A DNA stretch of 64,000 nucleotides from Marinobacter sp. LQ44 (GTDB lineage: Bacteria; Pseudomonadota; Gammaproteobacteria; Pseudomonadales; Oleiphilaceae). The translations under genes and the position numbers were made by a program. Positions within the stretch are counted from its first letter, which is position 1. Each line of letters opens with the position of its first letter. Of this stretch, positions 24,420-34,802 are shown piece by piece. Location: positions 3,472,001 to 3,536,000 of the forward strand of contig NZ_CP014754.1 of NCBI RefSeq assembly GCF_001447155.2, read 5' to 3'. A model generated the notes under the pieces. That model saw only the letters and a list, made by a program, of their open reading frames with translations. It had not been told where the DNA came from and ran no database searches.

Positions 24420-26897
24420 TTATGGGGCAGGGAAAGGCTTGAACAGGATGATCAGCCTTGGCAGCAGCGTCAGGGCTCCCACCAGGGCCATGAACATGGC
24501 AAAGCCGGTGAACAGGCCGAAGTAGATGGTCGGGATGAAGTTGGACAGCACCAGAATCGAGAACCCGGAGATGATGGTCAGCGAGGTGAAGAACATGGCC
24601 TGGCCGATGCTGCGGTGGCATCGGTGCATGGTGGCCACGTAGTCGCCGTCTTTGGCTAACTCGGTTTTGAACCGGTGGATATAGTGGATGGTGTCATCCA
24701 CGGCAATGCCCACGGTGATGGCCGCCACGGTGATGGTCATCATATCCAGTGGAATGCCCAGCCAGCCCATCAACCCAAGCACCGAACCAGCCGCTATCAG
24801 GTTCGGGGCCATGCCGATCAGCGCCAGTTTGAGTGACCGGAACAGGATCAAAAACATCACCATAATAGCTGCGAAAACCACCCCGATGGTTTTGATCTGG
24901 GAGTCGAACAGGCTCTGCAGCATGTTGTTGTACATCACTGTCATACCCGAGAGCTGGACTCGTTCCGGGGCGTAGCCAAGTTCCGTCGTCAGGTGGTTGT
25001 GTATGCGGTCCAGGAGGTCCTGCCGGCGCAAATCCGGCATGGTTTCCAGAATCCGGATGCTGAACCGGGCCTGGCTCTGTTCTTCCGATATGTAGGGTGT
25101 CAGAAGAATGTCCTGCAAATCGTCGGGCACCGCGGCGGGCACAAACGCCAGCTCAACGGCGTTCAGTGGCGTATCGCCGTTGATCTGGGCGAGCAGGTCC
25201 AGGGTGGTGCTGATCGACAGCACTTTGCCGGTCTCTGGCAGGCTGTTCAGGTAGTCGTGCACGTCACCAAGCTGGCGCATTTTCTGGTAGGTATACCAGG
25301 TGTCCCGGTAGTCTTCTTCGTCGCAGTCTTCCACAAACGGATCGCAATCGCTGGCGAAGGGGTCGTCGCTGTAGTTCTCAGGTGGCGGCTCATCGGTGAT
25401 CACCACATCCAGCGGCGTGGTGCCGCCAAGCCGGTCGTCTATGGTGATCATGCCCTGGTGGATTTCGGTGGAGGATTTGAAGTAATCAATAAAGCTGTTC
25501 TCAACGGTCAGCCGGCTCAGACCAATCACGCACAGCACGGCAATCACCCCGGAGCCCACAAGCACGGTGCCACCGAACCGCTCGGTGAATCGGGCAAAGG
25601 CATCGGTGAACGGAATCCTGTCCGAGGTTACCCGGCTGTCCAAAGGTGGCGGCAGCAGGCTGAGCAGGGCAGGGAACACCAGGAAGGTGATGATGAAGGC
25701 TACGGATAGTCCCAGGGTCATCATCCAGCCGAAATCAATCACTGGTCGAATGCCGCTGAAGGTCAGGGACCCGAAGGCGACAATGGTGGTGATGGCCATA
25801 TAGAAGCAGGGTTTGATCATGGCCATGACGGTGCGGCGCAGGACATCCCGGGGCGCAGCATCCGGCTCGTCGTGCTGGAACTCCCGGTAGCGCACAATCA
25901 GGTGAATGGTGAGCGACAGGGTCATGATCAGCAGCAGGGAAATAAAGTTGGATGAGATGACGGTGACGGGCCACTGGGCCCAGCCAAGGAAGCCGATCAT
26001 CAGCCACACGGTAAAGCCGCAACACAACAGGGGCACCAGAACCCAGCGCCATTGCCGGAAGATAATCGCCAGAGTCAGCAGCAGGAATGCCAGTACACCC
26101 AGGCCAAAGGTAGACAGATCGCTCTTAATGAAGCGGATCATATCGGCCACAATCATCGGTACGCCACCCAGGTGAATGCTGGCGTGCTCCCGGTGGTTAT
26201 CGAGAATCACCCGAACCTTCCTGATGGTGGCATCCCTCTCCTTGCCCAGGGATTCGGTGTAACGAATGAATTCCTGGCTGATCTGTTCCAGTTGCCGTTG
26301 GTCATCGGCGCTGGCGTTGCCAGAGTTCACTTTGTCCCGCAGCCCGTCGCGCCGGTTCAGCAGTTCGAAATAGCGTTCGGGTGTTGGCAGGTTAACCTGG
26401 ATGGCGGTGGTGCCGGCGTCTTCACTTAGTAGCAGGTTGGGGTACATGGGGTTGTCCAGCAACGCCTGACGGGCCGTTTCCGGGGCGACCTCGTGTTCGT
26501 CCAGAGTCTTGATTTCGGTGTCGACGGTATCCAGCGTCAGGTCTGGGCTGTGCAGCAGCGGCACGTTCAGGATGCTGTTGGTCGAGCTGACGGTTTCCAG
26601 AGCCTGCAGTTCGTCCCGCAGGGCTTTCAGGCGGCCCAGGCCTTCCGGGGTGAAGAGTGGCTCGTGGGGCGTGTAGGTCACCACCAGGAAGTGGTCTGAG
26701 GTGGTGAAGGTGCGGTTTACCTGCCGGTACTCTTCCAGAGAGCGATCATTCTCAAGCACCAGCGATTCCGCCGAGGCGTCCAGCCGGAACTGGTCAAAGC
26801 GCACGGCCGCCAGGGCCAGGATGGCTCCGAACAGGACCAGTACAATCCAGGGGTGGGGAAGAATAAAACGATCGTAAAAGGCACCGATGCGGTTCAT
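24420..26897 (-). CDS. RND-superfamily exporter (MMPL/patched type)
   Basis: This 825-residue inner-membrane protein has the duplicated RND plan: an N-terminal helix (about 15-35), a large periplasmic loop (about 40-225), five to six helices (about 230-435), a second loop (about 460-640) and a final helix bundle (about 650-815). The transport helices carry the conserved acidic pattern (GIAVDDTIHYIHRFKTEL near the C-terminus). It lacks the AcrB trimer signature and has no membrane-fusion partner nearby, so it fits the MMPL/hydrophobe-exporter branch, which often moves lipids. The substrate cannot be told. The group II intron ends at its stop codon without damaging it. Confidence 0.85.
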   Translation of the reverse strand: MNRIGAFYDRFILPHPWIVLVLFGAILALAAVRFDQFRLDASAESLVLENDRSLEEYRQVNRTFTTSDHFLVVTYTPHEPLFTPEGLGRLKALRDELQALETVSSTNSILNVPLLHSPDLTLDTVDTEIKTLDEHEVAPETARQALLDNPMYPNLLLSEDAGTTAIQVNLPTPERYFELLNRRDGLRDKVNSGNASADDQRQLEQISQEFIRYTESLGKERDATIRKVRVILDNHREHASIHLGGVPMIVADMIRFIKSDLSTFGLGVLAFLLLTLAIIFRQWRWVLVPLLCCGFTVWLMIGFLGWAQWPVTVISSNFISLLLIMTLSLTIHLIVRYREFQHDEPDAAPRDVLRRTVMAMIKPCFYMAITTIVAFGSLTFSGIRPVIDFGWMMTLGLSVAFIITFLVFPALLSLLPPPLDSRVTSDRIPFTDAFARFTERFGGTVLVGSGVIAVLCVIGLSRLTVENSFIDYFKSSTEIHQGMITIDDRLGGTTPLDVVITDEPPPENYSDDPFASDCDPFVEDCDEEDYRDTWYTYQKMRQLGDVHDYLNSLPETGKVLSISTTLDLLAQINGDTPLNAVELAFVPAAVPDDLQDILLTPYISEEQSQARFSIRILETMPDLRRQDLLDRIHNHLTTELGYAPERVQLSGMTVMYNNMLQSLFDSQIKTIGVVFAAIMVMFLILFRSLKLALIGMAPNLIAAGSVLGLMGWLGIPLDMMTITVAAITVGIAVDDTIHYIHRFKTELAKDGDYVATMHRCHRSIGQAMFFTSLTIISGFSILVLSNFIPTIYFGLFTGFAMFMALVGALTLLPRLIILFKPFPAP

Positions 26898-26945
26898 GTA
26901 TCAGGACTCTGCAGCGAAAAACGACTGCAGAGTGTGCCACAAACC

Positions 26946-28166
26946 TCAGTGAACTTTGACCTTTGATGCGGCGTCTTCGAGCGATTCGATCAGGTGTTTC
27001 AGTCGTCGGGTCATCTCGGCGCTGTCGGAAAGCTGGGTGACCATGCTCTGAGTGGTGTCCCGGATACCCTGAACATTGGCCAGCACGTCATCGGTACCGG
27101 CGGTCTGTTCGGCGGACATGTCTGCGATTTCCTGGTTGGTTCGGTCAATGCGGGTAACCACTTCATTGATGGCTTCCAGGGCCTGGCGCCCCTGTTCCGA
27201 CTCCTCCACGCAGCGGGCAGCGCTCTCTGAGCTGCCGGTCATCTGCTGTACCGAGGTGTTCATGGCGGCCAACAGCTTGTCCAGTCTGGTCTGGATCTGG
27301 TCGGTGGAATCCTGCACCCGTTGGGCCAGTTTGCGCACTTCGTCCGCGACCACAGCAAAGCCCCGGCCCTGCTCACCGGCGCGGGCAGCCTCAATGGCGG
27401 CATTCAGCGCCAGCAGATTGGTCTGCTCGGCTATGCCTTTGATTTCGGTGATGGTCTGGCCAATGGTCTGGCTGTTTTCGGCCAGGGATTCGACGCTGCT
27501 GGCCGAGTTGCGGATAACCTGTTCGAGCTGGCGAATGCTGTCGGCGCTTCTGCCCACCCGTTCCTGGCCGGCAAGCGCCGTATCGCGGGCTTCGTGGGAC
27601 AGGGTTTTTGCAATGCCAGACTGCTCGGCAATGCCGATGAAGCTTTGTAGCATGGTTTCGATCACTTCGGCGGAGCGGTCGGCACCGGCCTGCTGGCGTG
27701 CCAGATTATCCCGTCGGGATTCCGCTGCGAGGGTCAGTTCCTGAACCTCCCGGTTCAGACGTTCGATAGCCTCCTTCATGCTGCGAACAACTTCGACGGT
27801 ACGATCCTGCATGGCGTTAAAAGCAGTAGCCATCTCGCCGATCTCATCGGTGGAATCCACCGGGGCCCGCTCGCTGAGATTGCCGCTGGCCTGAACCGAC
27901 ACCATGGTGTCTTTGAGGCGGTGTATGTGCCGCTCTATAAAGGAAATCAGCAATTGGGAACCGGCCATCTCAAGTGCCATAAGCACAGCAACCACCAGGG
28001 CAAACCCCGGTGCGGTGTCGGAAAATACCTGTGAGAAGGTCGCGCCAGACTGGTCAGCGATCAGTTGCATGGCGTAAAGCACCAGCAGGCAGAGCACAGC
28101 AAACACCACAATATTCAGCAACCAGAACTTGTACTTCAGCCGGGCATTGCGTAGTAGTGTCAGCAT
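26946..28166 (-). CDS. Methyl-accepting chemotaxis protein
   Basis: This 406-residue membrane receptor has two closely spaced transmembrane helices (about 15-35 and 50-75) with a minimal periplasmic segment between them, a HAMP domain (about 75-130, [19 protein letters not shown]), and a long cytoplasmic coiled coil with the signalling hairpin ([20 protein letters not shown] and [15 protein letters not shown]). With almost no external sensor domain it may sense internal or membrane-level signals. I start at the ATG giving [14 protein letters not shown] because the longer frame runs into lipA. It follows lipA by 7 bp; any link to lipoylation is probably accidental. Confidence 0.93.
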   Translation of the reverse strand: MLTLLRNARLKYKFWLLNIVVFAVLCLLVLYAMQLIADQSGATFSQVFSDTAPGFALVVAVLMALEMAGSQLLISFIERHIHRLKDTMVSVQASGNLSERAPVDSTDEIGEMATAFNAMQDRTVEVVRSMKEAIERLNREVQELTLAAESRRDNLARQQAGADRSAEVIETMLQSFIGIAEQSGIAKTLSHEARDTALAGQERVGRSADSIRQLEQVIRNSASSVESLAENSQTIGQTITEIKGIAEQTNLLALNAAIEAARAGEQGRGFAVVADEVRKLAQRVQDSTDQIQTRLDKLLAAMNTSVQQMTGSSESAARCVEESEQGRQALEAINEVVTRIDRTNQEIADMSAEQTAGTDDVLANVQGIRDTTQSMVTQLSDSAEMTRRLKHLIESLEDAASKVKVH

Positions 28167-28173
28167 GGGCGCC

Positions 28174-29220
28174 TCAGTCGATGGCTTTAATGGGAATCTG
28201 CATGGCGTTGCTCGCCTGCGGAACCTCGGGCACGGCCAGCCCCAGGTTGTTCTTGTCGAATACCCGGTCGGCCCGGTAACTGGAGCGCACCATGGGGCCG
28301 GATGGCACTTCCATAAAGCCCTTTTCCAGGCCGATTTCACGGTAGCGGTTGAACTCTTCCGGAGTCACATAGCGTTCCACCGGCAGGTGGTTCGGGGTGG
28401 GGCGCAGGTATTGGCCGATGGTGAGGATGTCTACGCCGATCGCACGCAGGTCATCCATGGTTTCCAGGATTTCTTCTTCGGTTTCACCCAGGCCGACCAT
28501 CAGGCTGGTCTTGGTTAGCACATCCGGCCGGTGTTTCTTGGCGTGGGCCAGCACGCTCAGGGTTTTCTCGTAACCGGCGCGGGGGTCTCGCACACGGCTG
28601 GTCAGGCGTTTGACGGTTTCCACGTTCTGGGCGAAGACGTCCAGGCCGGAATCTACCACCTTTTCCACATCGCTCATCACCGCATCAAAGTCCGGAGTCA
28701 GAGCTTCAACGGCTACTTCCGGGGTGCGCAGTTTGATGGCAGAGACACACGCGGCGTAGTGCGCGGCACCGCCGTCGTCCAGGTCATCCCGGTCTACCGA
28801 GGTCAGTACGATGTAGCGCAGGCCCATCAGTTCCACAGACTTGGCGGTGTTCTCCGGCTCTTCCGGGTCCAGCCAGCCTTTCGGGTTGCCGGTATCGACC
28901 GCGCAGAATTTGCAGGCGCGGGTGCACACAGAGCCCATCACCATGATGGTGGCGGTGCCGTTGGTCCAGCATTCACCGATATTGGGGCAGTGGGATTCCT
29001 GGCACACGGTGCTCAGGCGATGCTCTGAGACATTGCGGCGCACGGCATCGTAGCGCTCGCCACCCGGCATGCGCGCCCTCAGCCATTTCGGCTTGCGCTC
29101 CAGAGATTTGCCTTCCGTGTTTGATGATGAACGCTTGACGCCGTCCTTGATGGCGGAGAAGCCGTGTTCGTTACGGAATTTGGAACCACTGGTAATGCGG
29201 GGCTTTGCGCTTTCGCTCAT
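28174..29220 (-). CDS. lipA: Lipoyl synthase
   Basis: This 348-residue radical-SAM enzyme inserts two sulfurs into protein-bound octanoyl groups to make lipoyl cofactors. Both iron-sulfur cluster sites are visible: the auxiliary cluster motif [12 protein letters not shown] and the radical-[11 protein letters not shown] (CxxxCxxC), followed by VDTGNP and the conserved [18 protein letters not shown]. The C-terminal serine ligand region ([11 protein letters not shown]) is present. Length and start agree with the family. lipB is not adjacent here. Confidence 0.97.
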   Translation of the reverse strand: MSESAKPRITSGSKFRNEHGFSAIKDGVKRSSSNTEGKSLERKPKWLRARMPGGERYDAVRRNVSEHRLSTVCQESHCPNIGECWTNGTATIMVMGSVCTRACKFCAVDTGNPKGWLDPEEPENTAKSVELMGLRYIVLTSVDRDDLDDGGAAHYAACVSAIKLRTPEVAVEALTPDFDAVMSDVEKVVDSGLDVFAQNVETVKRLTSRVRDPRAGYEKTLSVLAHAKKHRPDVLTKTSLMVGLGETEEEILETMDDLRAIGVDILTIGQYLRPTPNHLPVERYVTPEEFNRYREIGLEKGFMEVPSGPMVRSSYRADRVFDKNNLGLAVPEVPQASNAMQIPIKAID

Positions 29221-29313
29221 TGGCCAGGAACTCTCGGATAAGGGTGTGGTGAACCTTTAAGAGTAATCGGCAGACAGGGCAGTTACAAGGCAGGTAGGGG
29301 CAATCACGGGGTT

Positions 29314-29341
29314 ACCGGGCACGACTTTGGTCGTACCCGGT
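29314..29341 (-). terminator. Possible terminator hairpin after metY
   Basis: A 12-bp stem with one mismatch (ACCGGGCACGAC with GTCGTACCCGGT, loop of four) lies just past the metY stop between metY and lipA. It lacks a T run in the minus direction, so it may only slow transcription or stabilise the 3' end. Confidence 0.45.
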
Positions 29342-29350
29342 TGAGGGAAA

Positions 29351-30628
29351 TCAAGCCTGGGATTTTTCCAGGGCCCGAGTGATATCGGCGATGATATCGT
29401 CGGCATCTTCAATGCCGATCGACAGCCGTACAAGGTCTTCGCTGACCCCCGCACTTTTCAGCTCGTCAGCATTGAGCTGGCGGTGGGTAGTGGTGGCCGG
29501 ATGGCAGGCCAGGGACTTGGCATCGCCAATGTTTACAAGGCGCAGGATCATGTCCAGCGCATCGATGAACTTCGCGCCGGCTTCGCGGCCGCCTTTAATG
29601 CCGAAACTGAGAATGCCGGAGGCCTTGCCGCCGCAGATCTTGTCGCAGGTGGCCTTGTAAGGGCTGCTGGCCAGGCCCGCGTAGTTGACCCACTCCACGG
29701 CCGGATGATCCAGCAGGAACTGGGCAACCTTCTGGGCGTTGTCGCAGTGGCGTTCCATGCGCAGAGCCAGGGTTTCGAGGCCCTGCATGATCAGGAACGA
29801 GTTGAACGGCGACAGGGCAGAGCCGGTGTTGCGCAGCGGAACAACCCGGCAGCGGCCGATAAAGGCGGCTTCGCCCAGGGCTTCGGTGTAAACCACGCCG
29901 TGGTAGGACGGGTCTGGCTGGTTCATCATCGGGAACTTGTCGGCGCTGGCCTTCCAGTCGAATTTGCCGGAATCCACCACAATGCCCGCTACGGTGGTGC
30001 CATGGCCGCCGATGTACTTGGTCAGCGAGTGCACCACAATGTCTGCGCCATGCTCGAACGGACGGCACAGGAACGGCGTGGCCACGGTGTTATCGACAAT
30101 CAGCGGAATGCCGTGCTTGTGTGCAATCTCGGCCCACTTCTGGATGTCCACCACGTTGCCGGCCGGGTTGCCGATAGACTCGCAGAACAGCGCGCGGGTC
30201 TGGTCGTCGATGGCGTTCTCTACCGCCGCGAAATCATCGTGGGGCACCATTTTGCACTCGATGCCCTGGTTCGGAAGGGAGTGGGCAAACAGGTTGTAGG
30301 TGCCGCCGTACAGCTGGCTGGTGCTGACAATGTTGTTGCCCACCTTGCAGATGGTTTGCAGGGCATAGGTGATGGCCGCCATGCCGGAGGCCACGGCCAG
30401 CGCGCCAATACCGCCTTCCAGCGCGGCCATACGCTCTTCCAGAACCGCGTTGGTGGGGTTCGTGATGCGGGTGTAGATGTTGCCCTGTACCTTCAGGTCA
30501 AACAGGTCAGCACCGTGCTGGGTGTCGTCGAAGGTGTAAGAGGTGGTCTGGTAAATGGGCGTGGTGGCGGCCTTCGTGGTCGGGTCGCTCTTGAAGCCGG
30601 CGTGCAGTGCGAGAGTTGCTGGTTTCAT
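29351..30628 (-). CDS. metY: O-acetylhomoserine sulfhydrylase
   Basis: This 425-residue PLP enzyme of the Cys/Met metabolism family makes homocysteine from O-acetylhomoserine and sulfide. The PLP lysine is in VVHSLTKYIGGHG, with YTRITNPT near the N-terminus and the ASGMAAI phosphate-binding stretch. The 425-residue length and the insert before the C-terminal domain point to MetY rather than MetB or MetZ (about 380-400 residues). The ATG at 30628 has an AAGGAACG ribosome-binding site and is preferred over the GTG one codon upstream. Confidence 0.9.
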   Translation of the reverse strand: MKPATLALHAGFKSDPTTKAATTPIYQTTSYTFDDTQHGADLFDLKVQGNIYTRITNPTNAVLEERMAALEGGIGALAVASGMAAITYALQTICKVGNNIVSTSQLYGGTYNLFAHSLPNQGIECKMVPHDDFAAVENAIDDQTRALFCESIGNPAGNVVDIQKWAEIAHKHGIPLIVDNTVATPFLCRPFEHGADIVVHSLTKYIGGHGTTVAGIVVDSGKFDWKASADKFPMMNQPDPSYHGVVYTEALGEAAFIGRCRVVPLRNTGSALSPFNSFLIMQGLETLALRMERHCDNAQKVAQFLLDHPAVEWVNYAGLASSPYKATCDKICGGKASGILSFGIKGGREAGAKFIDALDMILRLVNIGDAKSLACHPATTTHRQLNADELKSAGVSEDLVRLSIGIEDADDIIADITRALEKSQA

Positions 30629-30729
30629 CACAACGTTCCTTGCTGGTGGATTGTTCGTTATTGGTTTGAGGCCCTGAAGTATGGCACAGAGGTTTCCTGA
30701 AGAGGATGATGCCTGTCAATAGCCACAGA

Positions 30730-31941
30730 TCAGTCCAGGGCTCCATAAACCAGAGCTCGGAGTTCCTGACGAATTGCATAAGAGGAGGAGGGCATTAGCT
30801 GAGTCATAAAGATCACTACCATGTCCTCTACCGGATCGACAAAGAAGCTGGTGCTGGCCAGCCCGCCCCAGCCGAATTCACCTTCTGAGCTGATGGTGGC
30901 TGACCTGGCGACATCGGTTTTGACCGAAAAGCCCAGGCCGAAGCCGCTGCCCGCGTAGGGCGTTTCGCTGAAGCCACCAATTGAGAGCGCCGGCAGATCC
31001 TTGCCCCCGGGCAAATGGTTCAGGCGCATGAACTCAAGGGTCTTTCGCCCGATAATCCGCTGGCCCTGATACTCGCCACCCTGGCACAAGGCCTGGGCAA
31101 ACCGGTAATAGTCATCAATGGTGGAGACCAACCCGCCACCGCCAGAGAGGAAGCGGGGCTGCTTGAGATATTTCGAGCGCTGCGGGTCATCCTGCAGTTT
31201 CATGGTGTCGCCGGGTTGATGCAGGTAGCAGGCGGCAAACCTGTCTTGCTGGTCCGGGCGCACCTGGAAGCCTGTCTCGGTCATACCCAGTGGTTTAAAT
31301 ATATGCTCCTGGAAATAGTCATCCAGCGGTTGGCCGGAGAGCAGCTGGACCAGATAGCCGATCACATCTGTAGACACCGAGTAGTTCCAGGCGGTCCCGG
31401 GGGAAAACTCCAGTGGCAGGTCGGCCAGCCGATCCACCAGCTTCTCCAGAGTCAGGATGGAGCTGCCATCCAGCTTCAGCTGACGGTAGGCGGCATCCAC
31501 TTCGGTTCGCTCGGTGAAACCGTAGGTCAACCCGGAAGTGTGGGTCATCAGATCCCGGATGGTCATGGTGGTAGCTGCCGGTTCTGTTTTGAAATCCGGG
31601 TAGCTGCCACTCTTGTACACTCGCAGGTTGCGCCAGGCCGGAATATACTTGTGCACCGGGTCATTCAGCAGGAACTTGCCCTGCTCGTACAGCTGCATCA
31701 TCGCGATGCTGGTGATGGGTTTGGTCATGGAGTAAATGCGGAATACCGTATCCCGTTCCATGGGCAGGTTGCGCTCTATATCTCTCAGCCCTCTGGCCTC
31801 ACTCCAGACAATCTTGCTGTGTCGCGCAACCAGTGCCGCAAAACCGGGTAGCTTGCCGGGCTGGATATAGTTCTGTTCAAAGTGCCGGCTGATGCGCTCG
31901 AGGCGATCCAGCGACAGTCCTGACACGAGGGATTCCGGCAT
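30730..31941 (-). CDS. Serine hydrolase of the beta-lactamase (class C/esterase) family
   Basis: This 403-residue protein has the serine-hydrolase SxxK motif in [12 protein letters not shown], the YxN-like tyrosine in [11 protein letters not shown] and a C-terminal [11 protein letters not shown] strand in the KTG position. There is no obvious signal peptide, and the sequence looks like the EstB/Lpe-type carboxylesterases rather than AmpC, so an ester substrate is more likely than a beta-lactam. I start at the ATG giving [10 protein letters not shown], since the 14 residues upstream look non-coding. It lies 101 bp upstream of metY on the same strand. Confidence 0.85.
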   Translation of the reverse strand: MPESLVSGLSLDRLERISRHFEQNYIQPGKLPGFAALVARHSKIVWSEARGLRDIERNLPMERDTVFRIYSMTKPITSIAMMQLYEQGKFLLNDPVHKYIPAWRNLRVYKSGSYPDFKTEPAATTMTIRDLMTHTSGLTYGFTERTEVDAAYRQLKLDGSSILTLEKLVDRLADLPLEFSPGTAWNYSVSTDVIGYLVQLLSGQPLDDYFQEHIFKPLGMTETGFQVRPDQQDRFAACYLHQPGDTMKLQDDPQRSKYLKQPRFLSGGGGLVSTIDDYYRFAQALCQGGEYQGQRIIGRKTLEFMRLNHLPGGKDLPALSIGGFSETPYAGSGFGLGFSVKTDVARSATISSEGEFGWGGLASTSFFVDPVEDMVVIFMTQLMPSSSYAIRQELRALVYGALD

Positions 31942-32004
31942 GGCTGCTATCCTGTGCTGTAAAACACGCAATCGGGCTCTCAACGGGGTTGGGCCAGAAC
32001 GAAA

Positions 32005-32034
32005 AAAAGCCCGGATCTTTCGAACCGGGCTTTT
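32005..32034. terminator. Bidirectional terminator downstream of tRNA-Met
   Basis: GCCCGG and CCGGGC form a stem flanked by AAAA and TTTT, so it reads as a terminator on both strands. It lies about 10 bp past the 3' end of the minus-strand tRNA-Met and insulates it from the serine-hydrolase gene. Confidence 0.8.
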
Positions 32035-32042
32035 AAGAATAC

Positions 32043-32119
32043 TGGTAGCAAGGGGCGGAGTCGAACCGCCGACCCCAGCATTATGAGTGCTGTGCTCTAA
32101 CCAACTGAGCTACCTTGCC
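32043..32119 (-). tRNA. tRNA-Met (anticodon CAT, elongator)
   Basis: On the minus strand the 77-nt cloverleaf has acceptor GGCAAGG with CCTTGCT (first pair G-U), a D arm with GCTCAGTTGGTTAGAGC, the anticodon loop CTCATAA with CAT, T arm GGTTCGACTCC, and discriminator A plus encoded CCA. It lacks the three GC pairs and the unpaired first base typical of initiator tRNA and matches elongator Met. Anticodon CAT could also mean Ile2, but the body fits Met. Confidence 0.93.
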
Positions 32120-32210
32120 ATTTCGTTTCAGGGCATGCCCCAAACGAGGCGCGTATTTTCGGTATTTGGGCCCAAGGTGTCAAGGCTTTGGGGCCAAAAA
32201 TCCGGAAAAA

Positions 32211-33302
32211 TTACACGTTAAACCGGAAGTGAATTACGTCGCCATCCTTAACGATGTATTCCTTGCCTTCCAGGCGCCATTTGCCGGCATCCTTGGCGCC
32301 GGCTTCGCCGTTGTACTGCACGAAATCGTCGTAGCTGATGACTTCGGCGCGGATGAAGCCGCGTTCGAAGTCGGTGTGGATAACGCCCGCTGCCTGGGGG
32401 GCGGTGGCGCCGATCTTGACGGTCCAGGCTCGGACTTCCTTCACGCCGGCGGTGAAGTAGGTTTGCAGGCCCAGCAGGCCGTAACCAGCGCGGATTACGC
32501 GGTCCAGACCTGGCTCTTCCATGCCCATTTCATCCAGGAACATGGATTTCTCTTCGTCTTCCAGTTCGGAGATTTCGGCTTCCAGCTTGTTGCAGATGGG
32601 CACGACGACCGCATTTTCGGATTCGGCGATTTTGCGTACCGTGTCCAGGTGCGGGTTGTTCTCGAAGCCGTCTTCGTTCACGTTGGCGATGTACATGGTG
32701 GGCTTGACGGTGAGCAGGCACAGCTCACGAATCAGTGCCATCTGATCCTTATCCAGGCCCATGCTGCGAACGGGCTTGCCTTCGTTCAGTACCGGCAGCA
32801 GCTTTTCAAACATCTCCAGCTGGGTCTTGGCTTCTTTGTCGCCGCTCTTGGCAACGCGCTGAACACGCTTGATGGCTTTTTCTACGGTGTCCAGGTCGGC
32901 CAGGGCCAGTTCGGTGTTGATTACTTCGATATCTGAAGCCGGGTCGACCTTGTTGGCCACGTGGATGACGTTGCCGTCTTCAAAGCAGCGCACTACGTGG
33001 GCGATGGCGTCGGTCTGGCGGATGTTGGCCAGGAACTGGTTGCCCAGGCCCTCACCCCTGGATGCGCCGGCAACAAGGCCGGCGATGTCCACAAATTCCA
33101 TAGTGGTGGGAACCACCCGCTCGGGTTTTACAATTTCCGCCAGTTTGGTGAGGCGCGGGTCGGGCATGGCCACCACGCCGGCGTTGGGTTCGATGGTGCA
33201 GAACGGGAAGTTCTCTGCGCCGATGCCGGCTTTGGTCAGTGCGTTGAACAGGGTAGATTTGCCGACGTTGGGAAGGCCGACGATGCCGCAGTTAAATCCC
33301 AT
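32211..33302 (-). CDS. ychF: Redox-regulated ATPase/GTPase YchF
   Basis: This 363-residue Obg-family P-loop protein, in fact ATP-preferring, binds ribosomes and affects the oxidative-stress response. Visible motifs are the P-loop [15 protein letters not shown], the G3 stretch [17 protein letters not shown], the NVNEDG segment replacing the guanine-specific NKxD, a coiled-coil insertion (about 125-200) and the C-terminal TGS domain ([20 protein letters not shown]). It sits in the conserved block ychF-pth-rplY-prs. Confidence 0.97.
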   Translation of the reverse strand: MGFNCGIVGLPNVGKSTLFNALTKAGIGAENFPFCTIEPNAGVVAMPDPRLTKLAEIVKPERVVPTTMEFVDIAGLVAGASRGEGLGNQFLANIRQTDAIAHVVRCFEDGNVIHVANKVDPASDIEVINTELALADLDTVEKAIKRVQRVAKSGDKEAKTQLEMFEKLLPVLNEGKPVRSMGLDKDQMALIRELCLLTVKPTMYIANVNEDGFENNPHLDTVRKIAESENAVVVPICNKLEAEISELEDEEKSMFLDEMGMEEPGLDRVIRAGYGLLGLQTYFTAGVKEVRAWTVKIGATAPQAAGVIHTDFERGFIRAEVISYDDFVQYNGEAGAKDAGKWRLEGKEYIVKDGDVIHFRFNV

Positions 33303-33386
33303 GGAATGCCTCTGCTGGAACTGAAAAATTTGGGCGAATTATACCGGTGTATCGGTAAGGGTGCGAGTAAGGGGTTGTGCCCTTGC

Positions 33387-33977
33387 TCAGGGTGTCGGTT
33401 TGAAGCTGTGCAGGCGGTTCATGGCCGCGGCCAGCTTGCCATTGGCAGCATCGGGCAGCACCCGCATGACTTCGTCAAAGACGGCATTGAGCTGCTCGGT
33501 TTCCTGCTTGCCCAGGCGGCCCAGTACAAAGCCGGTCACCTTGCGGCTGTCGCCGGGATGGCCGATGCCAAGGCGTAAACGCTGGAAGTCGTTGGTGCCC
33601 AGGTGAGCGATGGTGTCCCGCAGGCCATTATGACCACCGTGACCGCCGCCTTTCTTGAGCTTGGCCGTGCCGGGGGGCAGGTCGAGTTCATCGTGGGCGA
33701 CAAGAATCTGTTCGGGGGGGATCTTGAAGAAGTCCGACAGGGCTTTGATAGCAGTGCCGCTGCGGTTCATAAAGGTGCTGGGGTTCAGCAAGTGCAGGTC
33801 AAGGCCCTGCCACTGAATGCGGGCATACAGCCCGTGGTACTTCTTTTCGGGGCGCAGCGTCTGGCCCGCATCGCGGGCCAGCGCTTCGACGAACAGGGCG
33901 CCGGCGTTGTGGCGGGTATTCTCGTAGTCGGCGCCGGGGTTTCCCAGTCCAACCACCATGACAATATCCTGTGCCAT
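33387..33977 (-). CDS. pth: Peptidyl-tRNA hydrolase
   Basis: This 196-residue enzyme releases tRNA from prematurely dropped peptidyl-tRNA. Catalytic and binding residues are in place: [17 protein letters not shown] (with Asn and the catalytic His), FMNRSG, and the Asp of [12 protein letters not shown], followed by [12 protein letters not shown]. It lies 21 bp downstream of rplY on the same strand, as in most gammaproteobacteria. Confidence 0.97.
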   Translation of the reverse strand: MAQDIVMVVGLGNPGADYENTRHNAGALFVEALARDAGQTLRPEKKYHGLYARIQWQGLDLHLLNPSTFMNRSGTAIKALSDFFKIPPEQILVAHDELDLPPGTAKLKKGGGHGGHNGLRDTIAHLGTNDFQRLRLGIGHPGDSRKVTGFVLGRLGKQETEQLNAVFDEVMRVLPDAANGKLAAAMNRLHSFKPTP

Positions 33978-33998
33978 TTGCCTTTGCCCCCGGAGTGA

Positions 33999-34637
33999 TT
34001 ACTCCTCGCCGCCTTCCTCGCCTTCGGCTGCTTCGGCGTCGTCCGCCTTGGCGCCTTTCGGCTTGTGGATAGAGGCAACCGGCTGGTCGTGGTCTTCACC
34101 CTGCAGCAGGGCAGCAACCTGAACACCCTTCGGCAGTTTCAGGTCGCTCAGGTGGACAACCTGGTCCATGGCGACGTCCGTCAGGTCGACTTCGATGAAC
34201 TCAGGCAGGTTCTGCGGCAGACAGATAACTTCCACTTCAGTCATGGTGTGGGAAACAACGCCACCCTGCAGTTTTACGGCCGGTGCGGTGTCTTCGTTGA
34301 TGAAGTGCAGCGGTACGTTAACGCGGATCTCGTGGTCCTTGTCAACGCGCAGGAAGTCGGCGTGGGTCAGCAGCAGCTTGTACGGGTGGCGCTGCAGATC
34401 TTTCAGGATCACGCTTTCTTTCTTGCCCTGAATGTCGATGGTCAGGATGTGAGAGAAGAAGGCTTCGTTTTCGATGGCCTTTTTCAGCTCGTTGTGCCAG
34501 ATGGCGACCGGAGTTGCGTCTTTGCCGCCACCGTAGATGATGGCCGGAATCTTACGCTCTTCGCGACGCAGGCGGCGGCTCGCACCTTTCCCCTGATCGT
34601 CACGAGGAAATGCTTCAATAACAAAATCCTGAGACAT
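33999..34637 (-). CDS. rplY: 50S ribosomal protein bL25 (general stress protein Ctc form)
   Basis: This 212-residue long-form bL25 binds 5S rRNA. The N-terminal L25 domain (about 1-95; RRLRREERKIPAIIYGGGKD) is followed by the C-terminal TL5/CTC domain (about 100-190) and a very acidic tail (ADDAEAAEGEEGGEE). I start at the ATG behind GAGGTAATTACC, giving MSQDFVIEAF. It lies between prs and pth in the usual order, after a terminator. Confidence 0.95.
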   Translation of the reverse strand: MSQDFVIEAFPRDDQGKGASRRLRREERKIPAIIYGGGKDATPVAIWHNELKKAIENEAFFSHILTIDIQGKKESVILKDLQRHPYKLLLTHADFLRVDKDHEIRVNVPLHFINEDTAPAVKLQGGVVSHTMTEVEVICLPQNLPEFIEVDLTDVAMDQVVHLSDLKLPKGVQVAALLQGEDHDQPVASIHKPKGAKADDAEAAEGEEGGEE

Positions 34638-34725
34638 GGTAATTACCTCGTTGGTCATCTGAGCGGCCCGCGACCAGGCTCTGAACAGATGAGCATTTCA
34701 AAAAGACCGGAGTTTTCCGATCGAC

Positions 34726-34758
34726 TAAAAGAGTCGGGAGCCCTATTGGACTCCCGAC
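34726..34758 (-). terminator. Terminator between prs and rplY
   Basis: On the minus strand an 8-bp perfect stem (GTCGGGAG/CTCCCGAC, 10-nt loop) is followed by TCTTTTAG. It lies about 45 bp after the prs stop, so prs probably ends its own transcript here and rplY has its own promoter in the remaining 90 bp. Confidence 0.75.
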
Positions 34759-34802
34759 CCGGAAACTGCCTTTAAGTCTGAGGGTTACAGCGATAAGGCT
34801 GT

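Noticed and set aside
29483..30700. 405-codon open frame on the plus strand
   Set aside because: It is antisense to metY with no family similarity; the minus-strand gene is certain.
32043..32119. tRNA-Ile2 or initiator tRNA as alternative for the CAT anticodon
   Set aside because: The body closely follows elongator Met, and the anticodon stem lacks the three consecutive GC pairs of initiator tRNA.
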